Origin: Gammaproteobacteria bacterium
GTDB lineage: Bacteria > Pseudomonadota > Gammaproteobacteria > Pseudomonadales > Azotimanducaceae_A
Direction: 5' to 3'
Assembly: GCA_012960755.1 (NCBI GenBank)
Contig: DUAT01000057.1
Location: 659,334 to 723,333, forward strand
Length of the DNA: 64,000 nt
A program made the position numbers and the translations under genes. Below, piece by piece: positions 7,105 through 14,245 of this stretch. The notes beneath the pieces were generated by a model that saw only the letters and a list, made by a program, of their open reading frames with translations, was not told the origin of the DNA and did no database searches. The first letter of the stretch is position 1, and each line of letters opens with the position of its first letter.

Positions 7105-8154
7105 GTGAAATTGTTAAACAAACAAGTTATGTTAGGTCGACGGCCTGTTGGTAAGCCACGGGCCGGGGACTTTGATGTCGTCGAATCGAGTGTGCCTGAT
7201 ATCAGGCAAAGACAAGCACTGGTTCAAAATTTGTACTTCTCCCTCGATGCCGGATTTCGCAATTGGATGGATGAGGATTCAGGAGACGATGTCCTGCCTG
7301 CCATGCCATTGAACAAACCTGTGATGGGTTTAACCCTCAGTCGGGTTATTGAATCAAAACATCCTGAATACGTGGAAGGCCAGTTGCTGATGGGCAGATT
7401 AGCCTGGGAAGAGTATTCCATCGCAAGCGACGATGACTTCCTGGTCCCATTGGTCGATGACGGCATTCACCCTCTCAGTTATCACCTGGGTATTCTTGGA
7501 GATACCGGTATGTCGGCCTATTTCGGTCTACACGACATTGCAAACCCCGGGACGAACGAAACTGTGCTGATATCTGCAGCAGGCGGTGCTGTCGGCTCGG
7601 TCGCAGGTCAGATTGCCCACATTCTAGGGGCAAAACGGGTGGTGGGGTTCGCGGGAAGCGATGAAAAATGCGATTGGCTGCGGGATAAGCTGGGATACGA
7701 TGCAACGATCAATTACCGAAGCGAAAACCTCGAGCAGTCAATTGCCGCTGCCTGCCCAGACGGTATTGATATCTACTTTGACAATGTCGGCGGACCGTTA
7801 CTTGAACCAGTCCTTAATCAAATCAACAATGGCGCACGGATCGCATTTTGCGGCGCAGTGGCTGACTACACCCGAACTGAAAATTCCGGCCCATCAAACC
7901 TGTTCCAGCTCGTCACCAACTGCGCGAGGATCGAAGGGTTCCTGACCCATACCAAAGTGGACCGGTATGATGAAGCCCGGCGAGCCCTGTCACAATGGTT
8001 ATCAGATGGTCAACTGGTCAGCTTCGAGCATATGTACGAGGGAATAGAATGCTGCGGCCAAGCGTTTTCTGATCTTTTCGCTGGAAAGAACTTTGGTAAA
8101 ACAATAGTCAGCGCCAACGGCCCTGCCTTGACTAATTCGGTAGACCCATTATGA
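7105..8154 (+). CDS. NADP-dependent MDR oxidoreductase (CurA / leukotriene B4 dehydrogenase-like)
   Basis: A 349-residue zinc-independent medium-chain reductase. It shows the Rossmann signature ISAAGGAVGSVAGQIAHILGAKRVVG and the family-typical YFDNVGGPLLEPVL and ICGAVADY-like segments (here FCGAVADYTR). Relatives reduce the carbon-carbon double bond of alpha,beta-unsaturated ketones with NADPH, as for curcumin or prostaglandin-type enones. The start is GTG at 7105. It overlaps the following MFS gene by 4 nt (ATGA), so the two are translationally coupled; the transporter may carry the substrate. A paralog is encoded at 19342-20379. Confidence 0.88.
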   Translation: MKLLNKQVMLGRRPVGKPRAGDFDVVESSVPDIRQRQALVQNLYFSLDAGFRNWMDEDSGDDVLPAMPLNKPVMGLTLSRVIESKHPEYVEGQLLMGRLAWEEYSIASDDDFLVPLVDDGIHPLSYHLGILGDTGMSAYFGLHDIANPGTNETVLISAAGGAVGSVAGQIAHILGAKRVVGFAGSDEKCDWLRDKLGYDATINYRSENLEQSIAAACPDGIDIYFDNVGGPLLEPVLNQINNGARIAFCGAVADYTRTENSGPSNLFQLVTNCARIEGFLTHTKVDRYDEARRALSQWLSDGQLVSFEHMYEGIECCGQAFSDLFAGKNFGKTIVSANGPALTNSVDPL

Positions 8155-9473
8155 AGTATTCCAACGCCACGCTCTGGTACGCCGTTTTTCTGTTAACCCT
8201 TGCCTCCACATTGTCATTTATCGACCGACAGATTCTCAACGTCATGATCGGCCCGATCAAGCGGGATCTTGGCGGCCTGTCGGACACAGAAATCTCCCTG
8301 ATCATCGGTCTGGCGTTTTCATTGGTGTATTCGCTAACGACTCTGCCATTGGCGCGGCTCGCGGACAGATACTCCCGCCGCAACGTTATTATCGCCGGTG
8401 TGTTCAGTTGGAGCGCCATGACCGCGCTTGCGGGTATGGCTAACACGTTCAGTCAACTTTTTGTTGCCCGAATGGGTGTCGGCGTGGGTGAGGCATCCCT
8501 GGGCCCGGCAACAACATCAATGCTGGCAGATTATTTCGAGGTTCGAAGACTACCCCTGGCATTTGGTATTGTCGCCACGGCTCCGTTTATCGGTACGGGT
8601 CTTGCGAGTATGGTTGGCGGCCCGTTGATAGACTACCTGGAAGCTCAACCCCATGTCGTGATGCCAGTCTTTGGTGAAATGTTTTCATGGCAGACCGTGC
8701 TGGTGGTTGTGGGCCTGCCGGGCGTTCTCCTCGCCCTGGTGATGTTTACCATGCGGGAACCGGCACGAAGCGGTGTGGGTGCCGAGCTCGACAGCGGCTA
8801 TTCGTGGGGTGAATTGTGGGAATTTGTTCAGTCCCGACGTCGTTACCTGACATTCCATTTTGTCGCTTATCTGTGTTTGTCTATCCAGGGTTTTGCTTTC
8901 CTGACATGGATTGTGGAATTTTTTGTGCGTAAACACGGCTGGAGCAGAACTGATATCGGCCTCACCTACGGCAGCATCGCATTTCTTGCGGGCATCCTGG
9001 GTAGCGTCTGGGCGGGATATTATGCCGGAAGGATGCTGGCCAGGGGTGAATCCGATGCACCTATGCGGCTTACGATGTGGGGCACCATTGGCCTTGGACC
9101 TGTTGCACTGGTGGTTCCGTTGGTTGAAAGCGACATGTTGGCAATCATCCTTATCATTCCTCTCACTTTCTTCATGGCCATGCCACCGGGGCTCAGTAAC
9201 GCTGCTTTACAAGCGATTGCACCGAATCGAATGCGAGGCCAATTGATCGCCATTTACCTTATCTGTGTTTCGTTTCTGTCTTACCTGTTTGCACCGTTGA
9301 TTATCGGACTGATGAATGACTACGTGTTTGGTTCAGAAGAAGCCATCGGTTTGTCCCTGGCGTCACTTTCCGTTGTTAACTACAGTATCGCTGCAGTCTG
9401 TCTTTATCTGTGTCTCGACCCTTTGCGCAGGGCAGTAGAACAAATGGAAAACTATTCTGACGAGCAATTTTAG
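8151..9473 (+). CDS. MFS transporter, spinster-like
   Basis: A 440-residue, 12-helix major facilitator protein. LSFIDRQILNVMIGPIKRDLGGLSDTEISLIIGLAFSLVYSLTTLPLARLADRYSRR is the first-helix and loop 2-3 pattern of spinster-like MFS proteins common in degradation clusters of sphingomonads and marine gammaproteobacteria. The substrate cannot be inferred; these genes commonly sit beside SDRs and TonB receptors. The start ATG overlaps the stop of the upstream reductase. The 3' end overlaps the convergent SDR gene by 4 nt. Confidence 0.88.
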   Translation: MKYSNATLWYAVFLLTLASTLSFIDRQILNVMIGPIKRDLGGLSDTEISLIIGLAFSLVYSLTTLPLARLADRYSRRNVIIAGVFSWSAMTALAGMANTFSQLFVARMGVGVGEASLGPATTSMLADYFEVRRLPLAFGIVATAPFIGTGLASMVGGPLIDYLEAQPHVVMPVFGEMFSWQTVLVVVGLPGVLLALVMFTMREPARSGVGAELDSGYSWGELWEFVQSRRRYLTFHFVAYLCLSIQGFAFLTWIVEFFVRKHGWSRTDIGLTYGSIAFLAGILGSVWAGYYAGRMLARGESDAPMRLTMWGTIGLGPVALVVPLVESDMLAIILIIPLTFFMAMPPGLSNAALQAIAPNRMRGQLIAIYLICVSFLSYLFAPLIIGLMNDYVFGSEEAIGLSLASLSVVNYSIAAVCLYLCLDPLRRAVEQMENYSDEQF

Positions 9474-10240
9474 CGAGGTTTTGCGCCACCCCCGACCCTC
9501 AATATTTCACCACTAACCCAACTGGCTGCGTCTGACGCCAGGTAGATGCAAGCCGCTGAGATATCCCGGGGTGTTCCAAGTCGCCCCAGGGGTATCTTCC
9601 ACTCATCAAGAATCTCATCCAATTGGCTCTCGTCCTTGTTAAGTGCCTTCAGCATGACCTCGGTTGGAATGGCTCCCGGCGCAACCGCATTGACCCTGAT
9701 ATCGGGCGCAAGTTCTGCTGACAAGGTCCAGGTTAAGGAGTTTGTACCCGCTTTCGCCGCACCATAATGAGCACTGCCGGGCACCGGCCCGGTACCAGCG
9801 CCAGAGCTAATATTGATGATTGATCCACGATCCATATAACGCGCTGCCGTGATGCTGCCAACATAGACGGCCGTCAGGTTAAGCGCAATTGTTCTGTCCC
9901 ATTCATCTCTCGGGAGTTCATTAAGGGGCATTCTCATGGTTGAGCCACCGGCGTTGTTCACCCAGATGGTTAATTTGCCAAATTCATCTACTGCTCTCTG
10001 TGCCAGGCGATCCAGCGCTGCATCATCTGTCACATCCGTGGTCACCGCGACGGCTTTGCCGCCACTGTCACGGATACTGGCGGCAACCCGTTCGATTTCC
10101 TGCGTTCGTCTCGCGGCCACAACAACACAAGCGCCCGCCCTTGCGAAATCAGTTGCTATCCCTTCACCTATTCCCCTGCCTGCACCAGTGACAACGGCAA
10201 CATGATCTGTAAGACTAAATTGTTCATTCAGGTTATTCAT
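9470..10240 (-). CDS. SDR family oxidoreductase
   Basis: A 256-residue classical SDR: TGAGRGIGEGIA, NNAGGS, NISSGAGTG, YGAAK, APGAIPTE and a C terminus ILRVGGGAKPR. It is a paralog of the SDR at 4700-5479. It likely oxidises or reduces a hydroxyl/keto group with NAD(P)(H). It is divergent from the phosphotransferase-family gene at 10315, with a 74-nt spacer holding the shared 17-nt site. Its stop overlaps the MFS stop on the other strand by 4 nt. Confidence 0.9.
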   Translation of the reverse strand: MNNLNEQFSLTDHVAVVTGAGRGIGEGIATDFARAGACVVVAARRTQEIERVAASIRDSGGKAVAVTTDVTDDAALDRLAQRAVDEFGKLTIWVNNAGGSTMRMPLNELPRDEWDRTIALNLTAVYVGSITAARYMDRGSIINISSGAGTGPVPGSAHYGAAKAGTNSLTWTLSAELAPDIRVNAVAPGAIPTEVMLKALNKDESQLDEILDEWKIPLGRLGTPRDISAACIYLASDAASWVSGEILRVGGGAKPR

Positions 10241-10277
10241 AATTTGCCTTTTTTTTCATTCTTTTTTGTCATTGATG

Positions 10278-10294
10278 TTGCGCAGTATACTGAA
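10278..10294 (+). promoter_or_regulatory. Shared 17-nt site, copy 2
   Basis: The sequence ttgcgcagtatactgaa contains the perfect palindrome CAGTATACTG. It matches 6986-7002 at 15 of 17 positions. It lies 21 nt before the ATG at 10315 and 38 nt from the divergent SDR start. TATACT would be a suitable -10 box for the plus-strand gene, so promoter and operator readings are both possible. Confidence 0.4.
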
Positions 10295-10314
10295 GTCATC
10301 GTAGGCTTTCTGCT

Positions 10315-11385
10315 ATGAAAACAATACTTCAAAGTTATGACCAGCTATCTGCAGACATGGTCAATCATGTATTGGCAGGTAAACTACCCGAGACGGTGAC
10401 TGATGTCACCGTCAAACCCCTTGGTGAAGGTGTTGGTTTAATGTCTTCCATTGCCAGGGCAAGTCTGACTTTCGAGTCCGGTTCCCAGAGCAGTATTATC
10501 GTTAAGTGTGCCGCGCAAACGGACAATAAGGCCTTTTCGAAACAACTGAACTTCTACTTTAACGAAATTAACTTTTACCGCCACCTGGCTCACAAGACGC
10601 CGTTACCGAGTCCCAAGTGCCTTTTTGCGGATATCGATCCCGAGACCCAGGATTTTCTACTCATTCTCGAAGATCTGGGCGATACGGAAGCCGGGGATCA
10701 ACTTCAGGGTTGTTCCGAAAAAGAAATGTTGCTCGCCTTTGAGCTGGCGGCACGAATGCACGCGCTTTACTGGGATAAAACCGACGAGATATCCTGGCTC
10801 AATTACCAGAATGTCGAGTCGATGACGCTGTTCCGCCGCGACGCAATATTCAGGCCCGGCGTCGAACCCACCATAGCAGCGTTCCCGGAGCTGTTCGTCG
10901 ACGACCTGGTGGATGTGATTCGCAAGACCGGTGAACAATACGCTGATCTTTTCAACCGGGCCATGTCAGGACCATCGACCCTGATCCACGGTGACTATCG
11001 AGTCGACAATATGTTTCTTATGCGGAAAAGCGGCGAGTTGAAAATAGTCGCGGTGGATTGGCAGAACACAACGGGTGGTAACGGCCTCATGGATACAGCC
11101 TATTTCAGCGCCCAGAGCTGCGGCACAGAACACCGTGGAGACACAGAACTAAAAGCTCTGCGTCATTACTATGATGTACTGACGGACAACGGGGTTAAAA
11201 ACTACAGTTTTGACCAGTGTGTCGAACATTATCGTTTGAATCTTCTTGTTACGATGATTACGCCTATCGCGGTCTGCGGAACACTGGATGCCGGTAATGC
11301 GCGGGGTGATGAACTGGGCCGTCGTATGCTTGAACGATCATTGGCCGCGTTGACCAGTATGGAATGCAACCAGTTGCTAAAGTAA
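10315..11385 (+). CDS. APH/ecdysteroid kinase-like phosphotransferase family protein
   Basis: A 356-residue protein with the kinase-like catalytic signature LIHGDYRVDNMFLM (HGDxxxDN) followed by VAVDWQNTTGG, equivalent to the metal-binding DW of aminoglycoside phosphotransferases. The N-terminal half (VKPLGEGVGLMSSIARASLTF, SIIVKCAA) matches the nucleotide-binding lobe of the EcKL / acyl-CoA-dehydrogenase-associated group. Such enzymes phosphorylate a hydroxyl of a small molecule using ATP; in catabolic clusters the substrate is usually an alcohol or a short hydroxy acid. It is not likely to be an antibiotic resistance gene. It converges with the P450 gene. Confidence 0.8.
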   Translation: MKTILQSYDQLSADMVNHVLAGKLPETVTDVTVKPLGEGVGLMSSIARASLTFESGSQSSIIVKCAAQTDNKAFSKQLNFYFNEINFYRHLAHKTPLPSPKCLFADIDPETQDFLLILEDLGDTEAGDQLQGCSEKEMLLAFELAARMHALYWDKTDEISWLNYQNVESMTLFRRDAIFRPGVEPTIAAFPELFVDDLVDVIRKTGEQYADLFNRAMSGPSTLIHGDYRVDNMFLMRKSGELKIVAVDWQNTTGGNGLMDTAYFSAQSCGTEHRGDTELKALRHYYDVLTDNGVKNYSFDQCVEHYRLNLLVTMITPIAVCGTLDAGNARGDELGRRMLERSLAALTSMECNQLLK

Positions 11386-11482
11386 TCGATACGTCAGCAA
11401 CTCTTGACGCTACAGGATTGCTCAGCCAGGTGTATGCTTGCCGCAGACTCGAGGTGGGGCCGCCGAGCCTCTGTCTAACCAA

Positions 11483-12829
11483 CTACAAACTAACAGCTTT
11501 GCTGAATCTTAAATTCAATTCCAGCGTCCCAAGCATAATCCCAGGCTGATGCAGGAACGTATTATCCGCACCGTACTCCAGGTTATCCAACCGGTCCAGC
11601 AACCTGTCCCAGGCGATCATCTGTTCCAGTCGGGAAATACCCGCGCCAGGGCAAACCCTGGGTCCGGCTGAAAAAGTCAGATGGCGACTGACGGCACGGC
11701 GGTCAAGTTGTAATTCGTGGGGACACTCAAATTCATCTTCATCGATATTGGCAGCAGCCCATCGAAGGTGAAGAATGGAACCTTTTGGTACTTTGACCCC
11801 CTGGAAGACCTCATCCTGACTTGTCGTTCGTGTCGACAGTCCCTGGGTCGGAGATCGCAAGCGCATGCCTTCTTCGGTGAAATGCCTGAGCCTGGTTCGA
11901 TCCTGCTTGATTTCGGTAAAGACACCAGGGCGCTCACAAAGTAATTGCGCCTGTTCCTCCAGGGCGTATTGGGTGGTTTCCAGGCCGCCAATCACCATGG
12001 CATAAACGACGCCATTAATTTCAACGTCTGTTAACTTTCGACCCAGCGCCTCGTAGGTCACCTCTGTTAAAAAAGAGATCATGTCATCCTGTGGATTTTC
12101 GCGTTTTTCCTGGACTTTTTCGTGCACATATTCCTTGAAACCATCCAGCAGTTTGAACTGTTCAGCTGACTCTTCCTTTGTCAGGATGTTTCTGTGTCCC
12201 TTGCCATAGACGAATGCGGCAACCTGGGCAGTACCCCAGCGGGCTAACTGCGGTATATCTTCAACGGGAAAGCCAAGTACATTCGCAAGCACCATCTGGG
12301 GCAGTGGCCTTGCGAATTCGGAGATAAATTCAACCTCACCCCTGTCGATCCATTGATCAATCAGTTGATCAACACAGCGAGTGATCATCTCCTTGTGCCG
12401 ACCAGCCCCTGGCCCGACCCAGGGATCAGTGAGTTCCTGGCGATGTGCTCGCCATAGTTCAATAGTTGGCCGCAAGGTCATCATTGAAACCATCATCGCA
12501 TTCATCCGGGGTAATTCATCAGAGGGAATGTTGCGTTTTTTCATCTCGTTGATCGCAACCGACAATCCCGGTGGAAATCTCACGGGGTCACGAACAACTT
12601 TTGATATGTCCTCATATTTTGTCAGGATGAACCCGTCGTGTTCCGGTGTTGTCCCCTCGCCTGGAATTCTGTGAACCGGAGATTCGCGGTGCAGTATTTC
12701 GTAAGCCTCATACCAGTGCTCCTGCGCGCCCGCAGAGAACAGGTCAACATCGTCCAGGTTGACCGGGCATTTCATTTCACTGAGTTGATGATTTTGGGTC
12801 TTCTCGTCCATTACTGTCCCGGCTTTCAA
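11483..12829 (-). CDS. Cytochrome P450
   Basis: A 448-residue bacterial P450. The haem signature FSAGPRVCPGAG places the thiolate ligand at C393. The I-helix has VIGGLETTQYAL instead of the common AGxxT, and the K-helix motif is EEGMR. No membrane anchor or fused reductase is seen, so it should be a soluble class I enzyme needing ferredoxin and ferredoxin reductase, neither of which is in the window. It would hydroxylate a hydrophobic substrate. Its ATG overlaps the stop of the upstream AhpD-like selenoprotein gene (ATGA, 4 nt), so the two are translationally coupled. An internal start at 12811 is also possible. Confidence 0.92.
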   Translation of the reverse strand: MKAGTVMDEKTQNHQLSEMKCPVNLDDVDLFSAGAQEHWYEAYEILHRESPVHRIPGEGTTPEHDGFILTKYEDISKVVRDPVRFPPGLSVAINEMKKRNIPSDELPRMNAMMVSMMTLRPTIELWRAHRQELTDPWVGPGAGRHKEMITRCVDQLIDQWIDRGEVEFISEFARPLPQMVLANVLGFPVEDIPQLARWGTAQVAAFVYGKGHRNILTKEESAEQFKLLDGFKEYVHEKVQEKRENPQDDMISFLTEVTYEALGRKLTDVEINGVVYAMVIGGLETTQYALEEQAQLLCERPGVFTEIKQDRTRLRHFTEEGMRLRSPTQGLSTRTTSQDEVFQGVKVPKGSILHLRWAAANIDEDEFECPHELQLDRRAVSRHLTFSAGPRVCPGAGISRLEQMIAWDRLLDRLDNLEYGADNTFLHQPGIMLGTLELNLRFSKAVSL

Positions 12830-13359
12830 ATCGCGCAGGTTTTTGGCTCCAGGTCCAAAACCATCAGGAGTCGACCGACGCCGATGAACTGGCCAATTAA
12901 CATGCCTAGCTCAACAATTTCAGGATCGTCAAACTCCCCATGCAGTCTTTCAAAAAAGGCGTCATCTATACTCTGGTGGTCAAGCGCCATTTTCTCTGCA
13001 TACTCAACCGCGAGTCTTTCCCTTGTGCTGTAGCTATTGGTGTCTGCATCCAATTCAGCAATTTTTTCTTCAGTTAGATTTTCTTCTTTTTCTGTGCCCG
13101 ACAGAAATCGAGTATTAAGTCAGGTAAAACAATCATTCAGCCGGGCAATTTTCAAACGCACCAACTCGATCAATTCTTCTTCAACTGCCTCACCTTTTCG
13201 GGCTTGCCGGTACCAGCTGAAAAACCCGTCAAACAGCGACTGCCGATGCGCAAAACCCCGCATCACAGAGCTATCGCCGCCAGCAGCTTCAACGGCTTGC
13301 ACCTGGGCCAGCACTTCATTCGGCAATTCGTGATCCTGCTTTAGACTTATTCTGCTCAT
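12826..13359 (-). CDS. AhpD/carboxymuconolactone decarboxylase-like selenoprotein (CxxU), P450-linked
   Basis: Two minus-strand stretches, 13120-13359 and 12826-13053, are in one frame and are separated by a single TGA (13120-13122). Read through they give 177 residues. The TGA falls in ELVRLKIARLND-C-F-T-U, the CxxC position of the AhpD/CMD fold (C77, Sec80). The sequence following (DDAFFERLHGEFDDPEIVELGMLIGQFIG) aligns with the first AhpD-like selenoprotein. An AGGGG lies before the ATG. A 7-bp perfect stem-loop starts 12 nt after the TGA, the spacing of the fdhF SECIS. It probably acts as a peroxidase or thiol/selenol oxidoreductase. The 4-nt overlap with the P450 gene suggests a joint role, perhaps handling peroxide or reactive product made by the P450; this last point is inference. 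Confidence 0.9.
13089..13122 (-). promoter_or_regulatory. SECIS-like stem-loop after UGA of the second AhpD-like gene
   Basis: After the TGA (13120-13122) and a 12-nt spacer comes a perfect 7-bp stem, TTTCTGT (13107-13101) with ACAGAAA (13095-13089), capped by the G-rich loop CGGGC. Spacer length, stem length and a loop with exposed G are close to the E. coli fdhF SECIS. Function is inferred from position and shape. Confidence 0.75.
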
Positions 13360-13465
13360 ATGTATCCCCTATTCTCTCGTCTCAAAGTTGTGTATTTATA
13401 CATAAATTTCCTGCCTATGACCATCGCACTACCCGGAGAGCCTGCAACGGATTACAATAACTGTA

Positions 13466-14059
13466 TTGGGAGCCTCAATTCCAGTGAAAAACCTGTTTTT
13501 GCTAACTCAAATTACGCTTATCTGCACCAGCTCTGCACTGGCTGCATCGAGTATGTTTGGTTCAACGGACGCAGGTAGCTGTTATCAGGCCACCTTGATC
13601 CCGTTTTCGAATCAAAATGTTTTCCACTGCAACAATGCAATCAGCAATGGCGATTTGAGTAAACGTGATCTGGCCGCAACCTACTCGAACCGTGGCATCA
13701 TCCACCTGCGAAACGGGCATGTTGACAATGCACTACGGGATCAGGATCGGGCTGTTCGAATCCTGCCGGACCAGCCCCAATTTCACGTCAACCGGGGCAA
13801 CGCGCTTTACTATGCTCACGAATACGAAGCAGCGCTCAAGGAGTACAACATCGTCATCGAATCGAACTCTGATGGGCTGACAAACACAACCTACAACATT
13901 TCGCTGTACAACAAAGCACTCACTCAGCTCAAGTTACAACGTTTCACTGACGCGAGATCAACTCTGGAGTTGGCACTGGAGTCCGATCCCGATTCCAGGA
14001 AAATCAAAGACAAACTGGCCGATATCGCCTCATTCGGCGAGTTACCTGACGGCCGGTAA
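13466..14059 (+). CDS. Secreted TPR-repeat protein
   Basis: A protein of about 190 residues with an N-terminal signal peptide (KNLFLLTQITLICTSSALAAS, probable cleavage after ALA). It then has tetratricopeptide repeats: ATYSNRGIIHLRNGHVDNALRDQDRAVRILPD, FHVNRGNALYYAHEYEAALKEYNIVIES and SLYNKALTQLKLQRFTDARSTLELALESDP. It is therefore likely periplasmic and binds a partner protein. The longest frame begins with TTG at 13466; GTG at 13484 directly before the basic-hydrophobic signal sequence, with GGGAG 11 nt upstream, is the more natural start. No function can be assigned. Confidence 0.75.
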   Translation: MGASIPVKNLFLLTQITLICTSSALAASSMFGSTDAGSCYQATLIPFSNQNVFHCNNAISNGDLSKRDLAATYSNRGIIHLRNGHVDNALRDQDRAVRILPDQPQFHVNRGNALYYAHEYEAALKEYNIVIESNSDGLTNTTYNISLYNKALTQLKLQRFTDARSTLELALESDPDSRKIKDKLADIASFGELPDGR

Positions 14060-14245
14060 TCACGGCCTTGACTGTGACTCCCCTGGACAAGGCCAACCCT
14101 TATCCACCCACTCGCCCACCTATCAGCATGACTCGAACACTAGGTCTGGGTTAAAACAATCATGTTTGCTTGTTTTCTCGGCAACCAGTCCAGTTAGCGC
14201 CAAAAAGCTACCGGACACAAAAAACAAATTTTCTGGGGAGAGAAT

